Positions 6,493-15,473 of a stretch of DNA of 64,000 nucleotides are shown here, piece by piece. Where the stretch lies: contig NZ_LT629758.1 of NCBI RefSeq assembly GCF_900104725.1, positions 6,689,001 through 6,753,000 of the forward strand, given 5' to 3'. Source of the DNA: Actinoplanes derwentensis. GTDB lineage: Bacteria; Actinomycetota; Actinomycetes; Mycobacteriales; Micromonosporaceae. The notes below the pieces were generated by a model. It saw only the letters and a program-made list of their open reading frames with translations, searched no databases and was not told the origin of the DNA. The position numbers and the translations under genes were made by a program. Position 1 is the stretch's first letter, and each line of letters opens with the position of its first letter.

Positions 6493-8132
6493 GGGGCCTT
6501 CCCATAGAGGTGGGCTCGCTCGTAATCACCGGTGATGACGGCGACCTGCGCTTTCAGGATGTTCCGGCCGGAGTCCCAGTAGCCGCTGTGGCCGTGGCTG
6601 TCAGCGTGTAGTACCTGGCCGCCGAATGCGGGGTCGTGCGGTGCCGGCCCGTGGATGAGCTTGACGGCTTCCGCTCCGCCGATGCCGAGCCACGACGAAC
6701 TATTCTCCGGGCGGGCGACGAAGTTGTCATCGCCCGCGGCAGTCGCCCACGTGTGGGCAGCGCCAGTAGTGAGCTGACCGGCGTTGTCCACTCGCATTCC
6801 TGGGCTACCTGCGGCAATGACATCGTCGGCAGCGAAACCGCTGCCGGGGCGGGCGGCTTCGCCGACAACAGTCGACCCGTAGCTGTGCCCGATCACGGTC
6901 ACGTGTGTTGCCGGCCCCTCGTGACCGGCACGCAGCCCGTCGACGAAGCTGTCCAACGCCCTGGCACCGGCCTCGCTCTTTGCGCCGAAGGGGGCGGTGA
7001 CGACATCAGTGCCGCTGCCGCCACCACCGGGAGTGTCGTAACCCAGCCAGGAGATCACCGAAACCGAAGTGCCTGGGTACAGCGCTCCTGCCTCGTTGTG
7101 TAGCGACTCCGCCCGGCGAATTTCTTTGCGATACTCGTCGAGTTCTGTGCCGACACCGGGAACGACCACGGCAGTGTGCGCCGAAGTGTCAGGGTTGCCC
7201 AGCGCCACAATCGCCTGGCCATCACCGGTGGTGTCTAAGCCGAGCAGATACATCGAGGGCTGGCCGTGTTCGCCGTCCTCCAACCGCCCGAGCAGGTAGA
7301 TCGCCCGGTCGTGCTGGCTGTTGCCCTGATCCCTGCCTTCGTTGACGTTGTCACCGATGTAGTCGCGCAGTGCCAGCCGGTTGGCGGTATCCCTGTCAGC
7401 GGCGGGCACACCGTCGAGTGCGCCGAGCCGGTCTGGCCAGGCGGTCAGGTAGATCTGCCGTTCGTCCGCAGACAGACCGTCCCACCATGCGTTGACCGCC
7501 ACGGGATCGGTGCCGGCGGCCGGAATCTTGTCTTCGGAAAGGCCCAACACACCGGCAGCGCTCCGCGCGCCATCACTGGCCGCACCGTACTCCCACGCCT
7601 CTTGGCCGTAAGTTGTCGCCTGAAGGTCGCCTAGAGCCCGCGCGACCTGGTCGTCAGCCGCAGTAGCATCCGCCAGGATCCGGGTGAACAAGTCAGCGAA
7701 GATGCCAGCGTTCTGCACGTTGCGCTGATGGATCAACTCTCGGTCTGGGTCATTACGCATCGCCGATCCCAAGTCGGGCGGGAAGACCCGACCTTCGCGG
7801 TCGACGCTCAGCCCGGCTGCGACAGCGCCTTCTACCGCCGCCTGAAGCTGTCGTTGAAGCTGGGTGAAGTCCTCGACAGCTCGGCGTAGGACAATCGCCG
7901 CGGTGCGGCTACGCAGTCCGGCAACCTCGAACTCGTCGTCAAGTGCTTCGACACGGGCGAAAGCAGCGGTGGCCGCCTCACCGGCCCAGCCCGAGGTTCG
8001 CAGCGGAGCGATCAGGTTATTCACCGCATCGCTCTCCAAGGCCTCGCACAACTCGGCGACACGCTGCCACTCGTCGGCCGCTGCGCTGAGCTGATCGATC
8101 CGCGCATCTCTGAGATCGGTGTAGATGAGCAC
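6489..8132 (-). CDS. Alpha/beta hydrolase (DUF1023-type) with N-terminal ESX-like helical domain
   Basis: A 547-residue protein. Residues 1-170 form a helical region with a WAGEAATAAF motif reminiscent of WXG100 hairpins, and a linker follows. The hydrolase domain (about 290-547) has the nucleophile elbow GHSYGS with Ser417, a candidate acid in AAGDDNF, and a candidate His in HADSHGHSGY. DUF1023 proteins are common in actinobacteria beside small ESX-like proteins and are presumed secreted or surface enzymes of unknown substrate. Its start (GTG 8132) is six bases from the upstream small gene and its end overlaps the lipoprotein gene, so the three form one unit. Confidence 0.8.
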   Translation of the reverse strand: MLIYTDLRDARIDQLSAAADEWQRVAELCEALESDAVNNLIAPLRTSGWAGEAATAAFARVEALDDEFEVAGLRSRTAAIVLRRAVEDFTQLQRQLQAAVEGAVAAGLSVDREGRVFPPDLGSAMRNDPDRELIHQRNVQNAGIFADLFTRILADATAADDQVARALGDLQATTYGQEAWEYGAASDGARSAAGVLGLSEDKIPAAGTDPVAVNAWWDGLSADERQIYLTAWPDRLGALDGVPAADRDTANRLALRDYIGDNVNEGRDQGNSQHDRAIYLLGRLEDGEHGQPSMYLLGLDTTGDGQAIVALGNPDTSAHTAVVVPGVGTELDEYRKEIRRAESLHNEAGALYPGTSVSVISWLGYDTPGGGGSGTDVVTAPFGAKSEAGARALDSFVDGLRAGHEGPATHVTVIGHSYGSTVVGEAARPGSGFAADDVIAAGSPGMRVDNAGQLTTGAAHTWATAAGDDNFVARPENSSSWLGIGGAEAVKLIHGPAPHDPAFGGQVLHADSHGHSGYWDSGRNILKAQVAVITGDYERAHLYGKAP

Positions 8133-8138
8133 CGCTGA

Positions 8139-8450
8139 CTACCGTCCTCGTATGTCGAACAGTGCCGCGTTGGCGTGGTCGGTGTGTCGGTAGTCGCGCG
8201 CACATCCGTTCAACGCGTCGCCCATAGAACCTAGATAGGTGGCGAACCGCGTGGCGTCGTCGTTCCACGCCCACATCAGCGATTCCAAGGCTCCTCGTGT
8301 CGACCACCCGGGCAGGCCGGCCATCGCCACTTCGGTCTCCGGCTCGATGTTCCTGCTGCTTTGTCGCAGTCGGTCTTGCAGCTCGTCACACGCACCGGCC
8401 GCTGCTTCCAGGATCGGCGGATCGACCCGCACTTCACCACTGACTACCAT
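8139..8450 (-). CDS. Small ESX/WXG100-like helical protein
   Basis: About 103 residues from the ATG at 8450; an in-frame ATG at 8492 would add 14 residues and neither has a strong ribosome site. The protein is helical, with a central AMAGLPGWSTRGALESLMWAW segment: a helix-turn-helix hairpin with GW in the turn, like the WXG motif of type VII secreted proteins. It is the first gene of a unit with the hydrolase and lipoprotein. Secretion by an ESX system is inferred from family and context; no secretion machinery is in the window. Confidence 0.6.
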   Translation of the reverse strand: MVVSGEVRVDPPILEAAAGACDELQDRLRQSSRNIEPETEVAMAGLPGWSTRGALESLMWAWNDDATRFATYLGSMGDALNGCARDYRHTDHANAALFDIRGR

Positions 8451-8492
8451 GCGCCGGAATCTATCAACGCGGTCCCAGACGAACGCCGCCAT

Positions 8493-8814
8493 CGTAGGGC
8501 TCGAGCGTCGGCTCTATGGCCCGCAACCTCGGTAGCAGTGCCACTTCGCTCCGGAAATCTCACATTTCGCAGACGAGGAGTTAGCCGGCGCGCTGGCCGA
8601 TGCCGGCCGGAGGCCGCCAGCAGGCCGAGCGCGTCCGGCCGCAAAGGAAATCTAGGATGAGGCGCCATCCGATGCGAACTCGCGGCGGCTAGGCTTGATC
8701 AAGTCGCGTACGAGGTCAGACCGACTGCTGAAGTCTCGTGCGGTCCGGCGAAGTTCCTCCGGCTGCTGTACTTCACTGCGGTACGGCATACCTCGTCATC
8801 GACTATGAGTCTGG
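8493..8814. other. Gap without a supported gene
   Basis: About 320 bases upstream of the ESX-like unit and downstream of the leftward HEPN-like gene. I see only GC-rich short inverted repeats (for example GCCGGC pairs near 8584-8605) and no frame with a credible start or family. Confidence 0.4.
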
Positions 8815-9537
8815 CTACTCACCCTGAGTATGCACGGTCTGTTGCAGGTCGGTGAGACGGCGCAAGATGAGGTTCGTTTGTTGTTCCATGAGGCCTGCTC
8901 TCTCCAAGCTCAGATCTTCGAAGTTTCCGTGCGCCGCGGCGTTGCGAAGGCCTCCACACTGCTCCAGATCTTTGACGTCTTGCTTCGTAAGGAGATCCGC
9001 CTGCCTCAGAGCTGTGGTCAGCGTGCTGAGCGTCGGGCGATCTGGGAGCGGCACACCTCGAGCATCGCCTACCGCTCGAAGTGCTATCTCAAGGGCTGCG
9101 CCACACAGAACGATGGGTGCTGCCGGATGCGCTAGCCGATCCTCAAGAAGCCGACGAACCTGCACCATGACGTCGGTACTAACTACGCCGACTTCTTCCC
9201 ACCCACGAGAACCGACGATCTCGACCACGCCAGCCTCTACCTGATCGGCCCAAGCTAGAAGCAACTCGCCGATAGCCCGCGCGCCCGACTCAGGAGACTG
9301 GTTGTCGCCCTTGTTGAGGTAGACGGCATTTGCTCTCTCAGTCCAGAAACTGTCAGCACCGGCGTATTGCCGCAAGAATTCCATCGCTGCCGCTGCCCGC
9401 GCAGCGATGCGGGGCGCTAGTTGTGGCTCAGTTGCAGCCCACCAGCCGCCGTACTCACTGGACTTCCAGCTCATGTCTAGCTGGAGCTCGGCCGCCTGCG
9501 CTCTCGCGTACCCGAGCACTTCTCTAACACGTCGCAC
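8815..9537 (-). CDS. Hypothetical protein with C-terminal HEPN-like (DUF4145-like) domain
   Basis: A 240-residue protein. The N-terminal half is helical with an aromatic SSEYGGWWAAT segment. The C-terminal half (about 130-225) is a four-helix region with CGAALEIALRAVG and the HEPN-type motif LRNAAAHG, in which Arg198 and His203 fit the R-x4-H pattern of HEPN RNases. HEPN proteins often act as toxins or defence effectors; DUF4145-type versions accompany restriction systems. It lies beside a CxxC mini-protein and an SRA-like nuclease. The GTG start at 9537 is assumed. Function inferred. Confidence 0.6.
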   Translation of the reverse strand: MRRVREVLGYARAQAAELQLDMSWKSSEYGGWWAATEPQLAPRIAARAAAAMEFLRQYAGADSFWTERANAVYLNKGDNQSPESGARAIGELLLAWADQVEAGVVEIVGSRGWEEVGVVSTDVMVQVRRLLEDRLAHPAAPIVLCGAALEIALRAVGDARGVPLPDRPTLSTLTTALRQADLLTKQDVKDLEQCGGLRNAAAHGNFEDLSLERAGLMEQQTNLILRRLTDLQQTVHTQGE

Positions 9538-9604
9538 GACTTCACAACCTCACGGGGGGCGAACCTGGTGGGGCGCGAGTCTACTGTCCACTGGGAAGAC
9601 CCAA

Positions 9605-9847
9605 CTAGCTCAGTCGTTCGCCCTTGCCCGACTTCTCGACCGTCTCATAGTCGCGTTCGTGGACGAGGACGACCAATGCCTCGACGCCCTGCTCGTTGGC
9701 GAAGCAAACCGGATGCGCCAGTACTACGCCTTCCACTCGGACATCCCGCACGAACGGCACGTACCGCAGTCGCTCACCCGCTCTCTCGATCGCGGCCAAG
9801 TCCCTGTCGATCTTCTTACCGCAGATCCAGCATGTCCGTCGGTCCAC
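9605..9847 (-). CDS. 80-residue CxxC/HxxC zinc-finger-like protein
   Basis: It starts at a GTG at 9847, since a stop lies just upstream in frame. The product opens with TCWICGKKI and later has AHPVCF, giving a C-x2-C...H-x2-C set that could bind zinc, followed by a basic C-terminus. It is divergent from the SRA-like nuclease gene, with 54 bases between starts. No family recognised; it could be a regulator or partner of that nuclease. Confidence 0.5.
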   Translation of the reverse strand: MDRRTCWICGKKIDRDLAAIERAGERLRYVPFVRDVRVEGVVLAHPVCFANEQGVEALVVLVHERDYETVEKSGKGERLS

Positions 9848-9901
9848 AACGCCGACTATGCCATCAGCACTTAGCGATCAGAAAGCCATCGACCACGCGG
9901 A

Positions 9902-10876
9902 ATGAGAGCGACGTTGTCACACCCGGCGCATACGCTGCCGGCTGTGGGAGCAATCGACTTGGCACCAGGAAGCATCCTGACTCGTAAGGAACGCCGCGAC
10001 CGATGGGGTGGCTCGATCCAGGGCGGGATCTTGCCATCGGCTGAGACGCCGAACGTGTTCGTCTACTCCGACCGGGACGAGGGCGAAAAGTGGGGCTACG
10101 ACTTCGACGGCTGGTCCACGGACAGGTCGGTCTTCTTCTATACGGGCGAGGGTGCCGAGGGCGACCACACCTTCACTTACTGGAAGAATCAGGCTGTCTT
10201 GGCTCACAAGGAGGCCGGGCGTGCCTTGCACCTATTCATCGCGGCCAGCGGCAAGCAGCCTGGCGGCAAGCTACACCGCTACGTCGGTGAGTTTGAGGTG
10301 GATCCGGGCTTGCCGTATGTCCGCGAGGATGATCCGATCCGAGAACGGTCCGTAATCGTCTTCCGGCTGCGCCCGCTGGGGACCGTTGATCGCGCAGAAG
10401 CCGATCTTGCCGGATTTCCCGATGTAGAGCAGACCGCGGAGAGCTCAGTGGTTCCAACTGAGGCCGGCGACGCTGAGAGCTTCGACCGCTCGCCGCCTAC
10501 GGGCGGCAAAGCCCTCCGGCGAGAGACTGGACTCAGCAAGCGCTATGAGCACTATCTCCTCGACAAGGGGCACAGTGTAGGCCGGTGTCGGATTCGCCCG
10601 CCTGGTGAAATCAAGTATCTCTTCACGGACCTGTACGACTCAACGGCAAATGAGCTGTACGAAGCCAAGGCCGTCTCCACCCGTGAGGCTGTTAGGTGCG
10701 CGATCGGCCAACTGCTCGACTACCGCCGCCACATCGAGTCGAAAGATGCTCGCCTCGTGGTGCTTCTCCCCGTCCAGCCGGCAGGTGATCTCCTCAGCCT
10801 CATACATAGCTGTGGCATGAGCTGTGTGTATGAGATCGCTGAAGGGGCATTTGACCGTATCGATCCTCCCGCCTGA
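9902..10876 (+). CDS. SRA-like (ScoMcrA-type) domain fused to PD-(D/E)XK nuclease, candidate modification-dependent restriction enzyme
   Basis: A 324-residue protein. Residues about 20-165 carry the GGSIQGGILPS, FVYSD, YDFDGW, FFYTGEGAEGDHTF and YVGEFEV...VIVFRL landmarks of the SRA-related head found in ScoMcrA-like enzymes, which read modified bases. Residues about 215-320 resemble a PD-(D/E)XK nuclease: TDLYD followed by ELYEAKA (Glu254, Lys256), then a helix with GQLLDYRRH, then LVVLLPVQP. This combination suggests a type IV restriction enzyme that cuts modified DNA. A GTG at 9944 is an alternative start. A hairpin terminator follows. Family from motif memory; enzymatic role inferred. Confidence 0.68.
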   Translation: MRATLSHPAHTLPAVGAIDLAPGSILTRKERRDRWGGSIQGGILPSAETPNVFVYSDRDEGEKWGYDFDGWSTDRSVFFYTGEGAEGDHTFTYWKNQAVLAHKEAGRALHLFIAASGKQPGGKLHRYVGEFEVDPGLPYVREDDPIRERSVIVFRLRPLGTVDRAEADLAGFPDVEQTAESSVVPTEAGDAESFDRSPPTGGKALRRETGLSKRYEHYLLDKGHSVGRCRIRPPGEIKYLFTDLYDSTANELYEAKAVSTREAVRCAIGQLLDYRRHIESKDARLVVLLPVQPAGDLLSLIHSCGMSCVYEIAEGAFDRIDPPA

Positions 10877-10899
10877 CCGTTCGGCAACCTCCATCCCAG

Positions 10900-10932
10900 A
10901 AGCCCGAGTGCTCTCTCCGGAGGCTCGGGCTT
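10900..10932 (+). terminator. Hairpin terminator after the SRA-nuclease gene
   Basis: AAGCCCGAG (10900-10908) pairs perfectly with CTCGGGCTT (10924-10932) around a 15-base loop, starting 24 bases after the stop codon. Confidence 0.65.
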
Positions 10933-11289
10933 CGTCGTGAGCCATGCCGGCTGCGGCTCACCGGCAGCCGGTCGGGGTGGAGCCCCGCTGGGGTAGCGCG
11001 GCAGGCCACGGCCAGGCCGCGCGGACCGCGCAGCGAGCCGCCTTGATCGCAAAAAGAGGAATTCAGCAGTATTGCGCCGGACTCGTATGTACCGGACTCG
11101 TATGTCTCGATCTACGGACGCTTCTAACTGCAACGAGGTCCCAGAAGAACGCCGCGCTGGTAGTTCTCGCCGAAGGTCACAGTTGTAGGGCGCTACCGAT
11201 GCGGTCCCAGGCGAAATCGCCTATTTGTTCGCCGAGTCCCCCACCGTCCCTTGACCTGGACAGGCTTCGGGACTCGGAGACTCAGACCG
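10933..11289. other. Gap without a gene; contains a 14-bp tandem repeat
   Basis: No credible frame is present. CCGGACTCGTATGT occurs at 11077-11090 and again at 11092-11105 (period 15). The stretch separates the SRA-nuclease gene from the end of the serine recombinase gene and could hold promoter or att-type sequence for neither or both. Confidence 0.4.
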
Positions 11290-11314
11290 GCTGAAACAGA
11301 GTGGCTGTTTCAGC
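11290..11314 (-). terminator. Hairpin at the end of the serine recombinase gene
   Basis: GCTGAAACAG (11290-11299) and CTGTTTCAGC (11305-11314) form a perfect 10-bp stem with a five-base loop immediately after the recombinase stop codon. Confidence 0.65.
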
Positions 11315-12727
11315 TCATGCGATCCACTCTGGGACGAAACGGTCTGGGTCCCACCGCTTCTTTGGGTCGGCCGGGTTGACCTTGACTGAGATCAGAGCGG
11401 CGTTCAGGACGGCGCGTCTCTGCGAGACGTTCATGCGCTCCCAGCGGGCGTACATCTCCTCCAATGTTCCGATGAAGCCCCGGAGCACATTCCGGCGTGA
11501 CTCCCGCGCTTCGGCCGCCCGGTTGCGTTCGAGTCGCTGTTCGATGATCACGCGGACGGCCATCCATTCCCGGCGAGTGATCTTCTTGTGCGCCCAGTCA
11601 CGGGCAAGGTCTTCTAGCTCCTGCTCGTCATCCTTGATGGCGTCCGACGCCTCAGATCCGAGGGCTTGCTGTGAGCGCAGCAACGCGATGAACTCGGGAG
11701 AGTCCAGCGCCACGATCACAAGATCACGGATGTAGTCATCGGTCCGCTTCGTGTTCGTCGCTGTCTTTCCGCAGGAGTCGTAACCGGGCGCGTTGGAGCA
11801 CACATACCGCGGCACGCCCGACCGGGGCCGGCCGACCAGTCGCGCATTGCAATGGCAGATCAGCAGGCCGGTCAAGAGGTAGCTGTTCACACGCCCTGGT
11901 TGGCGAGTCAGCCGGTCAGGATCCGTGAGGATCGCACGCACCCGGTCAGACTCCTCCGGGTTGATGATCCCCGGCCACACCGCATCGGCAACGATGTCGC
12001 CGATGATCGGCCTCGTCGTCTCCCAGTTGCTTCGCGGGGTGTGCTCTCGGCGACCGCTGATCCTCGCGCGGCAGAGCAGTTGCCGCAGGCTGGTGACTTT
12101 GAAGCTGTTGCCGGCCGTTGTGGTGATGCCGCGCTCGGTGAGGTCGCGGACGATGCTGGCGAGAGATTCCATGGCCAGCACGCGGCGGACACACTCCCGG
12201 ATGATCTCGGCCTCATCGGGGATGATGGTCACCCGGTCGGCCTCGTAGCCGAACGGCCGATGCCCGCCTCCCGCGACCTTTCCGGCCTCCGCAGATTGCC
12301 GCCGCTGGCGTTTCTGGCGCTCGGCCTTGTGCTCGGCCTCGTGCCGGGCAGCGGCACCGAGCATCCGGGCGACCAGGCGGCCGGTAGGCGTACTGAGGTC
12401 AACGTCCCCCGTCACCGTGGCCAGCTCGACACCGAACTTGTCGGCAAGGTCGATGACGTCCTCCAGCTCGCGCGGCGACCGGGTGAGCCGATCGACGTGC
12501 CAACCAACGATCGCATCGACATTCCCGTCCCGCACATCGGCCAGCAGCCGTGACCAGGCCGGTCGGGGTGCTCCCGAGTAGGCGCTGACGTCGTTATCGG
12601 GGTAGACCTCGACAACAATCCACCCCTTGCGCTCACAGAGCACACGGCAGTCTTCCTCCTGGCGGGCGACGCCCAGCCCAGCCCCGGCCCGGTCCTGACT
12701 GATTCGGCAGTAGATCGCAGCACGCAT
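11315..12727 (-). CDS. Large serine recombinase / site-specific integrase
   Basis: About 470 residues from the ATG at 12727 (an ATG at 12739 adds four). The N-terminal resolvase domain has AAIYCRISQD with the catalytic Ser near residue 10, then YPDNDVSAYSG, VDAIVGWHVDRLTR and the TPTGRLVARMLGAAARHE helix. A recombinase domain follows (GGGHRPFGYE, IVRDLTERGI), then a zinc-ribbon region (LLICHCNAR...YVCSN...SCGK) and a C-terminal coiled coil. Such enzymes integrate phages and elements by a Ser-linked mechanism without host factors. It is divergent from apeA. No attachment site can be recognised by eye. Confidence 0.9.
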   Translation of the reverse strand: MRAAIYCRISQDRAGAGLGVARQEEDCRVLCERKGWIVVEVYPDNDVSAYSGAPRPAWSRLLADVRDGNVDAIVGWHVDRLTRSPRELEDVIDLADKFGVELATVTGDVDLSTPTGRLVARMLGAAARHEAEHKAERQKRQRRQSAEAGKVAGGGHRPFGYEADRVTIIPDEAEIIRECVRRVLAMESLASIVRDLTERGITTTAGNSFKVTSLRQLLCRARISGRREHTPRSNWETTRPIIGDIVADAVWPGIINPEESDRVRAILTDPDRLTRQPGRVNSYLLTGLLICHCNARLVGRPRSGVPRYVCSNAPGYDSCGKTATNTKRTDDYIRDLVIVALDSPEFIALLRSQQALGSEASDAIKDDEQELEDLARDWAHKKITRREWMAVRVIIEQRLERNRAAEARESRRNVLRGFIGTLEEMYARWERMNVSQRRAVLNAALISVKVNPADPKKRWDPDRFVPEWIA

Positions 12728-13023
12728 GACATAGACCATACGTGATGGGTCACATAATCCGAGCCTCGACTAGCAGTCAAATACATTCCCGTTTAACTAC
12801 AAATATTTCGAGTTGGACGCACATCCTCTGCGCCACGCAACGGAAGCCAGATACCGCCCTGAACCAGGATCAAGCAGTAGCAATCTTCTCAGCGAAGATC
12901 TCGCGAGCGCGCGCCACCGCCCCACTTCCGGTAGCGCGGCCCCAGGATCGCGTCAATGGAAAGATGCGCTCCGCGCGAGTTAATTGTGGTGCCGATTCAG
13001 ATTATCCCCTACGATCAACAAAC

Positions 13024-14460
13024 GTGCGAAACGTTGGCGAAGCAACCTTCATGGGCCAGTGGTGGCTACCGGGCCAGAACAAGCGGCGCAGTCCTGGCAC
13101 GCTGATAATGGGAGATCACTCCCCGGAACTCAGCCTATCCAGTCTAAGCGATATGAGCATCAACCATATCGACGACACTACCTGGCCCGACATCCCGATC
13201 ATGCACGGAGCCAGCATGGGGAATTGCCTTACTCTCCTAGATGTCCTCACAACTAAAGTGTCATCAAGTCTCGGTAGCCGATCAGAAGAAACACGCAGTA
13301 CTTTTAACGTGGGAACCGCACTAGTCGGCCAAAGTCACCTCAATAGCACTGAGGAATGCCGCTTCAACCACGCCAGCATTCAACTACCAAACTTTAATGA
13401 ATGGGTAAACCGATCCCCATATCGCTGGACTTTTTCGAATTCGACTACAGCAGTTGAGCTGGCACCCCTTCCGCCACTTAGGGCAGACGTTGACGGATGC
13501 AAAATTACCGCATGGAGAAGCACGACCTCTAAAATAGGCCGACTCTCAAGTGCTGGATTTACGAGCTACGAGGTGATAGAACTTCGGCTCGACGAGCGGC
13601 TACCACTTGAAGAAATCGAGTATCGCTACATTCGGCCACTTGAGCAGCTTATAAGTCTCGCGACCGGCACCTCCTGTCAGGCCTTCAATATCGAGGTCGG
13701 AATCTATGATGACCCTGAAGGAAATACGGCTGAACCGTCGATATCTTCCTACGCCGTCCGTCGCACCAAAACAGATATGGAAATGCAAGAAGACGCAAAG
13801 ATCCGACAGCACATGCGCTTCGGAATGAACTGTAAAGAATTCCCGCCGAATATTGAGTTTCCGGAGCTCGTACCGAAGTGGTTTTCCTTGCAAGCAAAAA
13901 TCAGCACGGTTTGCGATCTAATATTCTCGGGGCGCCAAAAATCCGGCGGATACTTGCAACAGAAGATGTTCACTATCGCGTCTGCTCTTGAGGGACTTCA
14001 TCGTGGCCTAAACCCGGGATACGAGAAAAAGTCCCCCGCCGAACGCGCCCGCAATAATGCGATCATCGAAGCGGTGCACGACACGCTCCCCCAACACCGC
14101 AATTGGCTTAAAGACGCAATCGCATCCGCCCACCGCAAAACTTATTCCTTTCGCATTCAGGAGTTGCTCAACAAAACCGACAACCTAATGAGCGAAGTTG
14201 TTGGGAACGAAGTTGAGTGGACCCGACAATTAACTGGAATCCGAAACGGCATCGGGCATGTGCTCGCAAGCCAAGACAAGAAGACAGTCGAACAGGTTTT
14301 TGCTATTCTTCAATCGGCTCAACTACTCGCCGAGATGATCCTATTGCGTGAACTTGGGTTCTCCACTCATGAATGTCGTCGCAGTTTTGAACACCATTGG
14401 GAAATAAACAGCGCTAGGCATCACGTCAAAAAGGGATTCCCGGAATGGTTTACAGGATAA
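13024..14460 (+). CDS. apeA: ApeA-type HEPN abortive-infection protein
   Basis: About 478 residues from a GTG at 13024; no strong ribosome site marks the start, and an ATG at 13051 is possible. The N-terminus has the FMGQWWLPG...PGTLIMG signature of ApeA N-terminal domains, followed by a long beta-rich region. The C-terminus is a HEPN domain with LTGIRNGIGHVLA, where Arg407 and His412 fit R-x4-H. ApeA proteins are anti-phage HEPN RNases that act by abortive infection. The gene is clearly more AT-rich than its neighbours, with codons such as AAT, ATA and AGT common, which indicates recent transfer. It stands divergent from the serine recombinase. Confidence 0.75.
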   Translation: MRNVGEATFMGQWWLPGQNKRRSPGTLIMGDHSPELSLSSLSDMSINHIDDTTWPDIPIMHGASMGNCLTLLDVLTTKVSSSLGSRSEETRSTFNVGTALVGQSHLNSTEECRFNHASIQLPNFNEWVNRSPYRWTFSNSTTAVELAPLPPLRADVDGCKITAWRSTTSKIGRLSSAGFTSYEVIELRLDERLPLEEIEYRYIRPLEQLISLATGTSCQAFNIEVGIYDDPEGNTAEPSISSYAVRRTKTDMEMQEDAKIRQHMRFGMNCKEFPPNIEFPELVPKWFSLQAKISTVCDLIFSGRQKSGGYLQQKMFTIASALEGLHRGLNPGYEKKSPAERARNNAIIEAVHDTLPQHRNWLKDAIASAHRKTYSFRIQELLNKTDNLMSEVVGNEVEWTRQLTGIRNGIGHVLASQDKKTVEQVFAILQSAQLLAEMILLRELGFSTHECRRSFEHHWEINSARHHVKKGFPEWFTG

Positions 14461-14584
14461 CTTCAGCCAACTTCACTATGAGCGAGGCATCTCCAACGGC
14501 TGTTCAGATATTGCACGCCACAGCGGATAGATGACGTCGAGATCACCCGTGGCCGGAGGTTGCGCCATCACCTATGGTGAAAGC

Positions 14585-15022
14585 ATGTTCGACGACTTCG
14601 GCAACCTCGGTGATGGAATTGGCGGATTTGCCACGGTATTGCTTGCTGCATTCGCGTTCATGGGCGGCAAGTCCGCGCTCAACGACTGGCGAGAGCGCCA
14701 AGAAGCCGAGAGGAAGAAGGCCGAGGAACAAGCTTTTCAGATACGCCTCGACCGGGAACGCCATCAAATCGGCTGGAGTAAGGGGATGCACACGGTCTAC
14801 AGGCTGTCTAACGTGACGAACCCCGAGGAGATGACGCAGGCCGTTGAGGAACTGACCTCAGGAAGACCATGTGAGTACGCGATCATCCGCGTCGAGCGCT
14901 CCGCCAGCCGGGCCGGCAACCTCCGTCGGTGGATTGACAGCGACGGGCACCTCGCGCATCCCCCGACGGACGCCGAGTATGAGGTGCTCGCGGCCAGCCG
15001 TCCGCCGGTAAAATTCGGGTGA
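14585..15022 (+). CDS. Small membrane protein with coiled coil
   Basis: The ATG at 14585 follows a GGTGA-type site; a longer reading from 14531 lacks one. About 145 residues: an N-terminal hydrophobic segment (FATVLLAAFAFMGG, near 14-28), a charged coiled coil (RERQEAERKKAEEQAFQIRL), and a soluble C-terminus with VEELTSGRPCEYAIIRVERS. No family recognised. It lies between apeA and a toxin-antitoxin pair in the accessory region. Confidence 0.55.
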   Translation: MFDDFGNLGDGIGGFATVLLAAFAFMGGKSALNDWRERQEAERKKAEEQAFQIRLDRERHQIGWSKGMHTVYRLSNVTNPEEMTQAVEELTSGRPCEYAIIRVERSASRAGNLRRWIDSDGHLAHPPTDAEYEVLAASRPPVKFG

Positions 15023-15130
15023 AGATCACCGTTGGCGCGACGGGCACAGCGGTACGCCCACGGGTCATATAAGTCAGGCCTCGTCCCCAACGGCATGACC
15101 TGCCCGGTCGGCGTGGCGAAGACAGTCTGA

Positions 15131-15460
15131 TCAGTCGGTCGCCTTCGGGTGTGCAGGACCTGCGGCGACGACCCAGACGATGCGGCGGTCCGAATCAGGG
15201 CAATACCAGATTCGGCCGCCGGCAGTCACTTCGTACTGCCACTGTTCGAACCGTTTGCCGCCGACCTCGCGGTAGGCGAGAGGCCCATAGAGTCGATGCT
15301 GCCGCGCCGGATTGATCGGCGCGGTAGGTCGCTCGCTCAGAATGATCCACGCCTCCCAGGTACTGGATCTAGCCGTCTGGCAGAGACTCTCCCAACCTTT
15401 CGCCGCCTCAGAGGTGGCGAATCGCGCCTCCCAGCCTCCCGGCTTTCCCGGAGGCGCCAC
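15131..15460 (-). CDS. RelE/ParE-like toxin candidate
   Basis: A 109-residue basic protein beginning at a GTG (15460) preceded by GGGGAT. It carries WESLCQTARSSTWEAW, RQHRLYGPLAYREV, QWQYEVTAGGRIWYC, and ends RRIVWVVAAGPAHPKATD. The order helix-strand-strand with WQYEV and IWYC followed by a terminal HPK resembles RelE/ParE ribosome- or gyrase-targeting toxins. It starts 13 bases after the stop of the interrupted antitoxin-like gene, the usual antitoxin-toxin order. Toxicity is inferred. Confidence 0.55.
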   Translation of the reverse strand: MAPPGKPGGWEARFATSEAAKGWESLCQTARSSTWEAWIILSERPTAPINPARQHRLYGPLAYREVGGKRFEQWQYEVTAGGRIWYCPDSDRRIVWVVAAGPAHPKATD

Positions 15461-15473
15461 GCGATCCCCACGC

